Positions 25,386 to 34,093 of a stretch of DNA of 48,201 nucleotides are shown piece by piece; the first letter of the stretch is position 1; every line of letters begins with the position of its first letter. The stretch covers positions 1 through 48,201 of the forward strand of contig DATMQA010000180.1 of assembly GCA_035566895.1 (NCBI GenBank), read 5' to 3'. The translations under genes and the position numbers were made by a program. This DNA is from DATMQA01 sp035566895 (GTDB lineage: Bacteria; Verrucomicrobiota; Verrucomicrobiia; Limisphaerales; UBA8199). The notes under the pieces are model-generated. The model was not told the DNA's origin, searched no databases, and saw only the letters and a list, made by a program, of their open reading frames with translations.

Positions 25386-25898
25386 ATGTCGGCTGACTTT
25401 GAGCTCGAGCGCCTCTACGACGACCACGCCCGGGCTTTGTTCGCCTTTCTTTTGAATTTTACCCGGGACCCGGACGACACTCATGATGTCTTGCAGGAAG
25501 TCTTCGTCCGGCTCGCCCGCCAGCCGGATTTGCTCCACGCCGCCAAGGACCAGCGGGCCTTTCTCATCCGCCTGGCCCACAACGCCGCCATCGACCTGAT
25601 GCGCCGCCGCGGCACCCGGAGTAAATACCACGAGCAATTCGGCCTCGACCAGGTTTCCCCCTTTGCCGTGGCCGCCGACCCTGATGAGGCGGCCTTTCGT
25701 TCTGAACTGTCCGCCGCGCTCGGCCAATTGCCGCCCGAACAGCGCGCTGTGGTTCACCTCAAACTATGGGAGGGACTCACCTTCGAGCAAATCGCGGAGA
25801 CGCTGGAGATTCCGGCTAATACCGCGGCCAGCCGCTATCGCTATGGCTTAGACAAATTACGCGCCTTGCTGCGTCCACTCTACGAAGAAATCAAATGA
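25386..25898 (+). CDS. ECF-type RNA polymerase sigma factor
   Basis: This 170-residue sigma factor has only regions 2 and 4. Region 2 covers LYDDHARALFAFLLNFTRDP, DDTHDVLQEVFVRLAR and LIRLAHNAAIDLMRRRGTR. Region 4 is LGQLPPEQRAVVHLKLWEGL followed by the helix-turn-helix FEQIAETLEIPANTAASRYR. Its stop overlaps the start of the next gene (ATGA at 25895-25898), which indicates translational coupling with a small one-helix protein likely to be its anti-sigma factor. The regulon is unknown; the third gene of the operon is a large membrane protein. Confidence 0.92.
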   Translation: MSADFELERLYDDHARALFAFLLNFTRDPDDTHDVLQEVFVRLARQPDLLHAAKDQRAFLIRLAHNAAIDLMRRRGTRSKYHEQFGLDQVSPFAVAADPDEAAFRSELSAALGQLPPEQRAVVHLKLWEGLTFEQIAETLEIPANTAASRYRYGLDKLRALLRPLYEEIK

Positions 25899-26338
25899 AT
25901 GGCGAAGACCAGTTTGAAAGACGCCTTCAGCGCCTGCCCCAACGCCCGGTGCCGCACGCGTGGCGTGACGAAATCCTGAGCGCCACCCGCGCCGGAGAAG
26001 TTCCTCGTCCTGCTCGTGTTGCCCCTCGCCCTTCGCTGCTATCGAATATTCGCTATCAACTATCAACTTTGCTGTGGCCTCACCCGAAGGCCTGGGGTGG
26101 TCTGGCTGCCCTTTGGCTGTTGGTTCTCGGTTTGAATTTCGCCACGCGCGAGTCACCGCAACCGCAGATGGCGCGCCACGCGGAGCGACCGTCCCCGCAG
26201 ATACGCGAGCTATTGAAGGAGCAGGAGCAATTGTTCGCCGAACTCGTCGGCCCGATTGAAAAATCCGAAGCCGACCGCCCCAAACCGGCTCCGCCCAAAC
26301 CGCGCAGCCAGCGCCACGAGGAATTCCTGAACGCCTGA
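25895..26338 (+). CDS. putative anti-sigma factor, one transmembrane helix
   Basis: The 147-residue protein starts with a hydrophilic N-terminus (MNGEDQFERRLQRLPQRPVP), then has one hydrophobic segment (AWGGLAALWLLVLGLNF, about 60-76) and a charged tail rich in Pro, Lys and Glu (EQEQLFAELVGPIEKSEADR). The layout and the 4-bp overlap with the ECF gene suggest an anti-sigma role (inference). No zinc-binding HxxxCxxC motif is visible. Residues of the segment before the helix (SNIRYQLSTL) are encoded by a run of four TATCAAC-type heptamers at 26040-26067. Confidence 0.65.
   Translation: MNGEDQFERRLQRLPQRPVPHAWRDEILSATRAGEVPRPARVAPRPSLLSNIRYQLSTLLWPHPKAWGGLAALWLLVLGLNFATRESPQPQMARHAERPSPQIRELLKEQEQLFAELVGPIEKSEADRPKPAPPKPRSQRHEEFLNA
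26040..26067. repeat. heptamer tandem repeat inside the anti-sigma gene
   Basis: TATCGAA, TATTCGC, TATCAAC, TATCAAC follow one another directly and in frame in the coding region. Confidence 0.75.
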
Positions 26339-26344
26339 TTGTAT

Positions 26345-28138
26345 ATGGACGCAACACCCCCGAGCATCTGGAAACGGCCCTGGCGCGGACCGGGGAAACT
26401 CCTGGCGTGGTTCGCCCTGCTGGTCGCGGCTTGCTTCATCATCCTTTGCGGCATCGGGTTGTTGACCGGCACGGATGTCTGGGGTCCGCAGTGGATGGTT
26501 GTTGCCTTGCTGAGTTCCCTGGTGCTGGTCGGACTCGGAACTGCCGGGCTGTGGTTCATTCGCTGGCTTTGTTGCTGGCGAAACTTCCGGCGATTCCTGT
26601 TCGTCGGGGCCTGTCTCATCACCCTGGTGGCGCTGGCGTATGCAGAGGAAAACTGGCGCGGCAAACACGCCTGGCAAACGTTTCGCCGAGAGTCGGAGGC
26701 TAAAGGGGAGAAGTTCGACCTTGCCGCCTTAGCTCCCCCGCCGGTGCCCGACGAGAAGAACTTCGCGCTGACGCCATTGCTCAAACCTGTTCTGGAGGTT
26801 ACCTACGAGCAGGGCCGCGTCGTCTGGGGTGACACCAACGGCCTGGCGCGGTTAGAAAAGATTTCCGCTGAGCTTTCTCCCCACCGCGATACCACTGATC
26901 GGCTTTCCCACGGTCGCGACACCAACGACCATCTTGTTCTCGGCAGCCTCGAGAAAGGCACTTTCGCGAACATCCCGGCCTGCGCCGAGTTTTATCGAGG
27001 CAACACCAACTATCCGCAAGCTGCGGCGACGGCTACGCCGGCGGAAGTGATTTTGGTTGCGCTCGGAAACCTTGATCCCGAGCTCAAGGAGTTGCGCGAA
27101 GCTGCTGCCAGCCGCGCGGATTGCCGTTTTCCAATCCCTTACACTTACGAACCCTCGTGGGGTATCCTGCTGCCCCACCTGGCGCGCATGAAAGCTTTGA
27201 CGCTGCTGCCGCAGGTTCGCGCCACGGCTGAGCTGGAAGCGGGCCGCCCGGCGGACGCGTTTGAGGACCTGAAGCTTGGCCTCCGTTTTTCCGATAGCAT
27301 TCGTGCCGAACCGATTCTGATCGATCACCTTGTTCGCATTGCCACGCTGGCCATCGATTTGCAAACCGTGCGGGAAGGTCTGTTGCGTCACGCCTGGACG
27401 GAGGGGCAGCTTTCGGAACTGGAAAAGTATTTGAGTTCGGTGGACGTGTTGTCGGAATACCAGCTCGCGATGCGCGGTGAACGGGCTTGCAGCACACAGG
27501 GTTTGGATTACCTGCGTCGGCAAGGTTTTCGCAGCAACCCGTTCGATTACCTCGCCAACGGAGAGGGCCCGAGCTATTTCGGCCCTGCTTTCAATCCCAT
27601 GCCCAGCGGCTGGTTTTACCAGAACATGCTGACGATCGCTCGAATGCACCAGGACTTCACGCTGCCCACGGTGGACGAGCGCGCGCATCGCGTGCATCCC
27701 GAGATCAGCGAGAACGGAGCTCGCGCGCTCCAGGAGCTACGCACTGGTCCGTACACGATTTTTGCCAAGCTGCTGATGCCCGCCTTGGAAAAGGCCGTCC
27801 GTAAATCGGGCCGGATGCAAACCTACGTGGATGCGACCCGCGTGGCTTGCGCCGTGGAGCGATACCGCCTGGCCAACGGCAAGCTTCCCGACACGCTCGC
27901 GGCGCTTTCTCCGACGTTCATCGATGCCATTCCCAACGATGTCATTGACGGCAAACCACTCCGCTATCGACCCAATCCTGAAGGCACCTACCTTCTCTAT
28001 TCCATCGGCTGGAATCAGACTGATGACGGCGGCCAACTCGCTTTGGTAAAGCCGAACCACATGGACGAGGAAGGAAAGCAGGGGGGCAGCGTCGATATCA
28101 CCAAAGGCGATTGGGTCTGGCAGATGGCAGCCCGGTAA
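26345..28138 (+). CDS. membrane protein of unknown function
   Basis: The protein has about 597 residues. Three N-terminal hydrophobic segments lie within the first 110 residues (LLAWFALLVAACFIILCGIG; VVALLSSLVLVGLGTAGLWF; FLFVGACLITLVALAYA). A large soluble part follows, mostly helical and TPR-like in character, with tyrosine- and aspartate-rich text. Near the C-terminus, ACAVERYRLANGKLPDTLAA followed by RYRPNPEGTYLLYSIGWNQ resembles the C-terminal end of type II pseudopilins or of Verrucomicrobia proteins with a similar tail. I do not name a function. ATG 26345 is 6 bp after the anti-sigma stop, so it is the third gene of that operon and probably a target or partner of the ECF pathway. Confidence 0.75.
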   Translation: MDATPPSIWKRPWRGPGKLLAWFALLVAACFIILCGIGLLTGTDVWGPQWMVVALLSSLVLVGLGTAGLWFIRWLCCWRNFRRFLFVGACLITLVALAYAEENWRGKHAWQTFRRESEAKGEKFDLAALAPPPVPDEKNFALTPLLKPVLEVTYEQGRVVWGDTNGLARLEKISAELSPHRDTTDRLSHGRDTNDHLVLGSLEKGTFANIPACAEFYRGNTNYPQAAATATPAEVILVALGNLDPELKELREAAASRADCRFPIPYTYEPSWGILLPHLARMKALTLLPQVRATAELEAGRPADAFEDLKLGLRFSDSIRAEPILIDHLVRIATLAIDLQTVREGLLRHAWTEGQLSELEKYLSSVDVLSEYQLAMRGERACSTQGLDYLRRQGFRSNPFDYLANGEGPSYFGPAFNPMPSGWFYQNMLTIARMHQDFTLPTVDERAHRVHPEISENGARALQELRTGPYTIFAKLLMPALEKAVRKSGRMQTYVDATRVACAVERYRLANGKLPDTLAALSPTFIDAIPNDVIDGKPLRYRPNPEGTYLLYSIGWNQTDDGGQLALVKPNHMDEEGKQGGSVDITKGDWVWQMAAR

Positions 28139-28329
28139 CAAGGCAGACATCTGCGTTGTAACCGGCGGGATTCGGGTCACGGGTTTGACGGCTTTGGTGC
28201 TTGACTCCTGTTTCCCAATCTGCTAAAATTTTCTCGTGAGCGATGCCCAGGTGCCTCTGCCTGATGAACCGGCTCGTTTGGGGGCGAGCAGCACGTTTCC
28301 TTCATTGAAAGATTAGTATCTGGCGCAAC

Positions 28330-29262
28330 ATGGCCCTCGCCCAAACCAAAAAACCCGTTTCCAAAATCAAGGTCGCCGTTATGTGGGCCATCTTTTTGGG
28401 TTTTACGCTATGCGTGTTTGCGTTTCTTCTGTGGGCGCACAAGGAACAGCCCGCCCGGACCGAGCCTGACTCCGAGCCCCTTCATGGCGTGGTTAACGTT
28501 ATTTTGGGTGGATTCTTCCTCGTCGCCGGCGTCGTCGCCTACGCCGTTCTGCTGGCCAGCAACTGTTTCACATTTAACTTTCAGCACCCGGTATGGGCCG
28601 AAACTAAAGCAAAGCTCTATTTTGCGAACATCGTGGTGCTGACGGCATTCGGGCTGGGGCTCGGCTTCGGAATTTCTCCCTTGATAGGGCCGGCGCTGTC
28701 GCGTAGCGGCGTAAGCGGAGAAGTGGCGCTTCTTGGACCGGTGATGGGGGCACTGGTGGTCCTGCAAATCGCGCGCGTTTTCGTTTTGATTTGGGCACCA
28801 GTCGAAAGACGCTTAATCAGAAAGAGGCTTCAGGCGCGCGGCATCACCGCCGCCCAACTGGACGCGGCGATGCTGGTGGGCATCTCCGACCCGACGCGGA
28901 GCAGCTTCAAGAAGTTTGCCTCAGTCGAAGATGACCTCGGTGCGCTGTGGATTGGCCCGGAGCAACTGGTGTACTGGGGGGACACCCAGCAGTTCGGAGT
29001 CACGCGCGAGCAATTGGTCCAGAGCGAACGCAAGGCGGATACCGGAGGTACCTCGATGCTCGGAGGACTGACCCATTTGATCCTGCACGTTAGAAAGCCC
29101 GAGGGCAGCGAACAGCAAATCCGGCTGCACACCGAAGGTCATTGGACGATGGCGGCTAAAAGAAGGGCGATGGATCAGCTCGATGCAGGGATCGCCAAGT
29201 GGCATGGAAGCGCTGTTCAAAGCCCGCCGCCTCTGCCTGCTAACATGGGTGAACCGCTTTAA
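28330..29262 (+). CDS. membrane protein with PH-like cytoplasmic domain
   Basis: The 310-residue protein has four predicted membrane helices in residues 14-165: VAVMWAIFLGFTLCVFAFLL, VILGGFFLVAGVVAYAVLLA, IVVLTAFGLGLGFGISPLIG and GPVMGALVVLQIARVFVLIW. The C-terminal half is soluble with beta-rich text (FASVEDDLGALWIGPEQLVY, then LTHLILHVRKPEGSEQQIRL), similar in style to YcxB/PH-like domains. Family and function are not recognised. It sits alone between the ECF operon and the convergent DMT transporter. The 191-bp gap before it holds only a 26-codon frame from GTG 28236, too short to call. Confidence 0.75.
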   Translation: MALAQTKKPVSKIKVAVMWAIFLGFTLCVFAFLLWAHKEQPARTEPDSEPLHGVVNVILGGFFLVAGVVAYAVLLASNCFTFNFQHPVWAETKAKLYFANIVVLTAFGLGLGFGISPLIGPALSRSGVSGEVALLGPVMGALVVLQIARVFVLIWAPVERRLIRKRLQARGITAAQLDAAMLVGISDPTRSSFKKFASVEDDLGALWIGPEQLVYWGDTQQFGVTREQLVQSERKADTGGTSMLGGLTHLILHVRKPEGSEQQIRLHTEGHWTMAAKRRAMDQLDAGIAKWHGSAVQSPPPLPANMGEPL

Positions 29263-29286
29263 CTTTTAGCTCATTCAACCCAGCGT

Positions 29287-30210
29287 TCATTCGGGCGGCA
29301 CGGCGCGCAGGGCGATGAGTTTTTGCCAATTGGTTTGGCCGAGCAGCACTCCGGCGACGATCAACAACATCGCCAGCCAGAAGGTCGGCGTAATAGGTTC
29401 GTGCAGCCAGGCATGGGCCCAGCACATGGTGCTCAGCGGAATCAGGTTGTTGAAGAGCAGCACCTGGCTGGTGGGCCAGTGCCGCAACGCCTGATTCCAA
29501 ACCGCGAAAGCGAAGACGCCGCCAGCAATGATGCAGTAGGCCTGAATGAGCACGAGGTCACCGCGCCAAACCAGCCCCCGTTTCCAAACTTCCACCGCGG
29601 CCAAAGGCAGCAGTAACAACCCCGCCCGCCACATGGTATGGGCGCTGGTCTGAGCGCCGGAAAGATGAGCGCCCAACGCGCGGCATTGCCGGCCGTAGTT
29701 GGTCCACAAAACACCTGCCGCCAGCCCGAGCGACTCGCCCAGCCAACTGCCACTGGCCGTTCGCAGCGAGGGCCAGAACAGGATGAACACGCCCGCCAAC
29801 GCCAGGGCCGCTGCGCCATAGCGCTGGGCAGTGTGCCAACTCCGGGCGGGCGGCCGTTCCCAAAGCAGCGCCCAGACGGGGGAGGCCCCGAGGTAAAGCG
29901 CCACATGGGAGGCAGAGGTAAACCGCAAGGCGGAGTTAAAGACGATAATGTAGAGCGCCAGGTTCAGACCGCCGCGCGCCCAAAGTTGCCCTTTGATTTG
30001 GCGGGATAGTTGAGCTTGAGGCCCGAGCCAGTTGGTCCACCGCAGAACGCCCAACAGGATAAGACCCGCGCACAGGAACCGCGAACCGCCCGTCCAGATG
30101 GGCGGCCAGGTAGCGACCATGAGCTTGGTGCCGGTGTTATTTCCGCCCCAGAGAAAGACGGCCAACACCAGACCCACCGCCAGGAGAGCGTTGGTTCGTT
30201 TGGGCGACAT
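29287..30210 (-). CDS. EamA/DMT-family transporter
   Basis: This is a drug/metabolite transporter superfamily member of 307 residues with about ten hydrophobic segments in two EamA halves. The first begins ALLAVGLVLAVFLWGGNNTG and contains the usual motif region GSRFLCAGLILLGVL. The second half includes GVLWTNYGRQCRAL and later LLFNNLIPLSTMCWAHAWLH. Such proteins export small metabolites or take up nucleotide sugars; the substrate is unknown. The gene ends 25 bp from the convergent PH-like membrane gene. It is monocistronic in appearance, with the rhodanese gene starting 527 bp downstream of its 5' end. Confidence 0.88.
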   Translation of the reverse strand: MSPKRTNALLAVGLVLAVFLWGGNNTGTKLMVATWPPIWTGGSRFLCAGLILLGVLRWTNWLGPQAQLSRQIKGQLWARGGLNLALYIIVFNSALRFTSASHVALYLGASPVWALLWERPPARSWHTAQRYGAAALALAGVFILFWPSLRTASGSWLGESLGLAAGVLWTNYGRQCRALGAHLSGAQTSAHTMWRAGLLLLPLAAVEVWKRGLVWRGDLVLIQAYCIIAGGVFAFAVWNQALRHWPTSQVLLFNNLIPLSTMCWAHAWLHEPITPTFWLAMLLIVAGVLLGQTNWQKLIALRAVPPE

Positions 30211-30350
30211 GTGCGGCGCGGATTAGAGCGTACTTCGCGCGGCGTGTCAGCCACGGATGGGATGGATGGATAAACGGATTGGTGGATTTGTTGGGTTAAT
30301 GGATGAATGGAGCAATCGGATGCTGGATGTCCTCATGCTCCCTGTGGTTC

Positions 30351-30378
30351 ACGTTTTACGTTTTACGCTCCACGTTTC
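30351..30378. repeat. ACGTTTT heptamer repeat at the 3' end of the rhodanese gene
   Basis: ACGTTTT, ACGTTTT, ACGCTCC, ACGTTTC follow one another. The last two supply codons and stop of the rhodanese gene (AAA CGT GGA GCG TAA on the minus strand), so the repeat includes the 3' coding end. Confidence 0.6.
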
Positions 30379-30737
30379 ATTGGCCAGCCGGCTTTCACCA
30401 ACCCTTTATATCCACCGATCACCGAGAACACATGCCGGTAACCCATCTTCTGCGCCGTCGCCGCTGTCAACACCGACCGATAGCCCCCTCCACAGTACAT
30501 GATGAGCTCCCGGTCCACGTCGGGATACATCGCTTCCAAATCCCGTTCCAGGATCCCCTTGCCCAGGTGGACTGCTTCCGCGGCGTGGTCCTTTTCCCAT
30601 TCGCCATCCTCGCGCACATCCACCAGGACCGCGTGCGGATTGCGCGCCAGACGCTCGCGCGCCTGTTCGACGGTGATCTCCTTTACATAAGGCTTTGCTT
30701 CATTGACCAGCTTCAAGAATCCGGGTGAATGTTCCAC
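30363..30737 (-). CDS. rhodanese-domain protein
   Basis: A single rhodanese-like domain of 124 residues. The N-terminal helix leads to AVLVDVREDGEWEKDH near 40 and ELIMYCGGGYRS near 77, in which Cys is the catalytic sulfur carrier. GYRHVFSVIGGYKGLVKAGWP closes the fold. Such proteins transfer sulfane sulfur, but the acceptor is unknown. The gene has its own ATG at 30737 and no operon partner. The 3' end lies inside a heptamer-repeat run, which gives the last codons a repeat-derived look. Confidence 0.88.
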   Translation of the reverse strand: MEHSPGFLKLVNEAKPYVKEITVEQARERLARNPHAVLVDVREDGEWEKDHAAEAVHLGKGILERDLEAMYPDVDRELIMYCGGGYRSVLTAATAQKMGYRHVFSVIGGYKGLVKAGWPMKRGA

Positions 30738-30926
30738 GGGGAAAAAGTAATTCAGAGTGGAAGAGGGTCAACTTTTTTGTGCAGGTGGAGGAGGAGAAAG
30801 AGGACGAGGACGACATACGACTGCTCAGACCCTACGCTTCCCGGCTGGAGCATGTAAGTGGGTGAAGACCTGCGTCGCTCACAAAGCCAAACCCCACATT
30901 TTCTCTTTCTCAGGTTTTTACCCTAT

Positions 30927-32537
30927 ATGGCACGCACCGGCGGCAGATTAATTTTCTATGCTATACGCAGCGCGTTCAGGCTTATCGAAAAGAAATTGCG
31001 TATTTTGATGATCGAAGACGAGGTGCACGACGCCACCCTCGTCGAACACACGCTCAAAGAGGGCGGCTTTGATTTCGCCTTTAAGTGGGTCGATAACGAA
31101 GAAGGCTTCTTGCGGGAACTGGAACAGTTCCAGCCCTCGGTGATCCTCTCGGACCACGGTTTGCCCGCCTTTGACGGTTTCACCGCGCTCTCGCTGGCCC
31201 AAAAGCAGGCGCCGGAGATTCCCTTCATCTTTGTTACCGGCTCTCTCGGGGAAGAGACGACGATTCAGGCCCTTAAGAGCGGTGCCGCGGATTTCGTCCT
31301 TAAGCATCGCCTCAACTCCTTGCCGCCGGCAGTCCATCGCGCGTTGCGCCAGGCCGAATTTCGGCTCCAGCGCAGAAAGGCGGAGGAAGCGCTGCTTTCC
31401 AGCGAAGAGCGTTATCGCGGCCTGGTCGAACTCTCACCCGATGCCCTCTACGTCCAAATCGAGGATAAGGTGGTTTTTATCAACTCCGCCGGAGTGAAGC
31501 TCTTTGGTGCCAGCCAAGCCGGTGACCTCATCGGAAAGTCCGTCCGCGACCTGGTGCACCCGCATTATTGGAGGACCCTTCAGCGGCGCCTGCGGCGTAT
31601 GCGCGAGGAGGGAAAACCGGCCGTCTTCATGGAGCAAACCATGCTGCGGCTGGACGGCCGGCCGGTAGATGTGGAAGTGGCCGCCGCGCCCCTGACCTAT
31701 GGTGGCAAATCGGCCGCACAGGTCATCGTCCATGACATTACTGACCGGAAACGTTCTGAGGAGGAAATCCGGCGGCTGAATGTAAATTTGGAAAAGCGGG
31801 TAACGGAACGCACGACCGAACTGGAAGCCGCGAACAAGGAACTAGAGGCTTTCAGCTACTCCGTCTCGCACGACTTGCGCGCCCCCCTTCGCCACATCGA
31901 AGGGTTTGTCGAAATCCTCACCGCCACCAAAGGCGCCGGCCTGGACGAAGAGGCGCGCCGCCATTTGGAAACCATCTCTCAATCTGCCAAACAGATGGGC
32001 CGATTGATCGACCACCTGCTGGCTTTTTCCTGCACCGCCCGGGCCGAGTTGAAAAAGACCAGGATTGATCTGGCCGAGCTGGTGCAAGCCACCATTCACA
32101 ACCTGCAGCAGGAAACTCAGCCGCGCGACGTCGAATGGATCATTCATGACCTCCCGGCAGTCGAAGCCGACCATGCCCTGCTTCGCCAGGTTATGCTCAA
32201 CCTTATCGGCAACGCTCTCAAATACACCCGAACCCGCAAACTCGCCCGCATCGAAATCGGCAGCACGACCAGCCAAAGTGAAGATATCCTCTTCATTCGC
32301 GACAACGGGGTCGGGTTTGATATGCGCTATGCCCATAAGCTCTTCGGTGTATTCCAGCGTCTTCATCGAGCCGCCGATTTCGAAGGCACCGGAGTCGGCC
32401 TGGCCAATGTGCGGCGCATCATCTTCCGGCACGGCGGACGCGCCTGGGCCGAAGGCGAACTCGACAAAGGAGCCACTTTCTATTTCTCTCTGCCTCGAAC
32501 TGAACCCGAGCACCAGTCGCAGGAGCCGGCACAATAG
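30927..32537 (+). CDS. REC-PAS-histidine kinase hybrid sensor
   Basis: The domain order is unusual: an N-terminal receiver (LRILMIEDEVHDATLVEHTL, phosphoacceptor Asp76 in VILSDHGLPAFDG, then FVTGSLGEETTIQALKSGA), a PAS domain (about 170-290, beginning SEERYRGLVELSPDALYVQI), a coiled-coil linker and a HisKA domain with His315 in SYSVSHDLRAPLRHIEGF. The HATPase shows LIGNALKYTRTR, IRDNGVGFD and FEGTGVGLANVRRI. The receiver comes first, so this kinase may sense a phosphorelay signal. The start is uncertain: ATG 30927 is used, a longer frame opens at 30858. No cognate response regulator is adjacent. Confidence 0.88.
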   Translation: MARTGGRLIFYAIRSAFRLIEKKLRILMIEDEVHDATLVEHTLKEGGFDFAFKWVDNEEGFLRELEQFQPSVILSDHGLPAFDGFTALSLAQKQAPEIPFIFVTGSLGEETTIQALKSGAADFVLKHRLNSLPPAVHRALRQAEFRLQRRKAEEALLSSEERYRGLVELSPDALYVQIEDKVVFINSAGVKLFGASQAGDLIGKSVRDLVHPHYWRTLQRRLRRMREEGKPAVFMEQTMLRLDGRPVDVEVAAAPLTYGGKSAAQVIVHDITDRKRSEEEIRRLNVNLEKRVTERTTELEAANKELEAFSYSVSHDLRAPLRHIEGFVEILTATKGAGLDEEARRHLETISQSAKQMGRLIDHLLAFSCTARAELKKTRIDLAELVQATIHNLQQETQPRDVEWIIHDLPAVEADHALLRQVMLNLIGNALKYTRTRKLARIEIGSTTSQSEDILFIRDNGVGFDMRYAHKLFGVFQRLHRAADFEGTGVGLANVRRIIFRHGGRAWAEGELDKGATFYFSLPRTEPEHQSQEPAQ

Positions 32538-32553
32538 GCGACCCCGGCCCAAT

Positions 32554-32588
32554 TCCGAAATCCGAAATCCGAAGGCCGAAGCCCGAAC
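32554..32588. repeat. TCCGAAA heptamer repeats
   Basis: TCCGAAA, TCCGAAA, TCCGAAG, GCCGAAG, CCCGAAC run directly in the 187-bp gap between the kinase and oxidoreductase genes. No ORF uses them. Confidence 0.75.
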
Positions 32589-32724
32589 CAAACCGCATCG
32601 GTTTGGGCGAGTTTGTGCGTGGAGCTTTTTTGGGATTGCGAGCTCCGGCCTTCTTTCGGGATTCGATCTTCGGATTTGCTTGACCCTGTAGTTCCAACCC
32701 GGTTCCCTGTGCCCAGAAGGCACT

Positions 32725-33861
32725 ATGAAAAAACTTAACATCGGCCTGGTTGGCTACGGGTTCATGGGCCGCGCCCATTCCAACGCATTCCGCAAAGCTC
32801 CCAATTTCTTCGACCTCGAATTCACACCCGTGCTCAAGGCGGTCTGCGGCCGCGACGAAGCCAAAACCAAAGCCTTCGCGGCCAAATGGGGTTATGAGTC
32901 GTGGGAAACGGACTGGCGCAAACTCCTCGCGCGGAAAGACATCGATTTGCTCGACATCGCCTGTCCAAATGACATGCATCGAGAGATCGCCGTTGCCGCC
33001 GCTAAAGCCGGCAAGATGTTGTTGTGTGAGAAACCGCTCGCAATGGACGGACCCGAGGGGTTGAAGATGGTCGAGGCGGTGGAAAAAAGCGGCGTGCCGA
33101 ATATGGTCTGGTACAATTACCGGCGGATTCCGGCGGTCGCTCTGGCCAAGCAACTCATCGACGAGGGCCGTTTGGGCCGTATCTTCCATTACCGCGCCAA
33201 GTTTCTCCAGGACTGGACCATCGCCAAAGACTTGCCGCAGGGCGGCGCGGGATTGTGGCGCCTGGACGTCAAAGTCGCCGGCAGCGGTGTGACGGGTGAT
33301 CTGCTCGCGCATTGCATCGATACCGCGCTCTGGCTCAATGGCGCGATCGAGAAGGTCACCGCGATGACCGAAACGTTCATCAAAGAGCGCAAACATAATC
33401 TCACCGGCAAGGTCGAGAAGGTCGGCATCGATGACGCGTGCGCTTTTCTGGCCAGGTTCAAGAACGGCTCGCTGGCGACGTTCGAATCCACCCGTTACGC
33501 GCGTGGACACAAAGCCCTTTACACCTTTGAGATCAACGGCGAGCACGCCTCGATTTTTTGGGACCTGCACGATCTCCACCGATTGCACTATTTCGAACAC
33601 CGGGACGAAGGACGTCTTCGCGGCTGGCGCAGCATTCACGTATCGGATAGCGAGCACCCTTACATGGCCAAATGGTGGGTGCCCGGCCTGCAGATCGGCT
33701 ACGAACACAGCTTCGTGCACCAATTTGTTGATTTCCTCGAAGGCGTCGCGAAAGGCAAACCCGCGCGTCCCACTTTCCGCGATGCACTCGAAACACAGTA
33801 CGTGTGCGACGCCGTGCTGAAGTCTGCAAAGAACCAAAGCTGGGAAGAGGTGGAACATTAG
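32725..33861 (+). CDS. Gfo/Idh/MocA family oxidoreductase
   Basis: This NAD(P)-dependent sugar or inositol dehydrogenase-type enzyme has 378 residues. The Rossmann motif GLVGYGFMGRAHSNAF is near residue 7, the conserved EKP is in LLCEKPLAMDGPEGLKM near 98, and RIPAVALAKQLIDEGRLGRI is near 134. The C-terminal domain contains KVAGSGVTGDLLAHCIDTAL with the His near 195. The likely substrates are cyclitols or sugar derivatives. A secreted-type TIM-barrel isomerase follows, and both are often found together in planctomycetes and verrucomicrobia in carbohydrate catabolism. They are separated by a 34-bp inverted repeat, so they may not be one transcript. Confidence 0.93.
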   Translation: MKKLNIGLVGYGFMGRAHSNAFRKAPNFFDLEFTPVLKAVCGRDEAKTKAFAAKWGYESWETDWRKLLARKDIDLLDIACPNDMHREIAVAAAKAGKMLLCEKPLAMDGPEGLKMVEAVEKSGVPNMVWYNYRRIPAVALAKQLIDEGRLGRIFHYRAKFLQDWTIAKDLPQGGAGLWRLDVKVAGSGVTGDLLAHCIDTALWLNGAIEKVTAMTETFIKERKHNLTGKVEKVGIDDACAFLARFKNGSLATFESTRYARGHKALYTFEINGEHASIFWDLHDLHRLHYFEHRDEGRLRGWRSIHVSDSEHPYMAKWWVPGLQIGYEHSFVHQFVDFLEGVAKGKPARPTFRDALETQYVCDAVLKSAKNQSWEEVEH

Positions 33862-33903
33862 CAATAAGATCTCTCCCAACTCCAAAGGCTTTGCCAATTC
33901 CGA

Positions 33904-34005
33904 AAAGCGGCGGGGAGCGCACGCACTCCAAACGCTTCGCGCTTTCCGAAGCACGCACATCGCCACGCGCCAAGCGTTTGGAGTGCGTGCGCTCCCCGCC
34001 GCTTT
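33904..34005. repeat. perfect 34-bp inverted repeat
   Basis: The left arm 33904-33937 and the right arm 33972-34005 are exact reverse complements over 34 bp around a 34-bp loop. It fills the centre of the gap between the oxidoreductase and isomerase genes. GC-rich arms of this length make a very stable RNA hairpin, so it may end transcription of the first gene or be a mobile REP-like element. No T-tract follows. Confidence 0.85.
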
Positions 34006-34093
34006 GGTTTTGACGCCACCCCCTGCTCCGCATAGTCTCTGACCCGTAATGCGGGCTTCCGCACAACAACCATAAAAATCAAAGATCACCATC

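Noticed and set aside
28236..28316. 26-codon frame from GTG before the 310-residue membrane protein
   Set aside because: Too short, no ribosome site and no recognisable motif.
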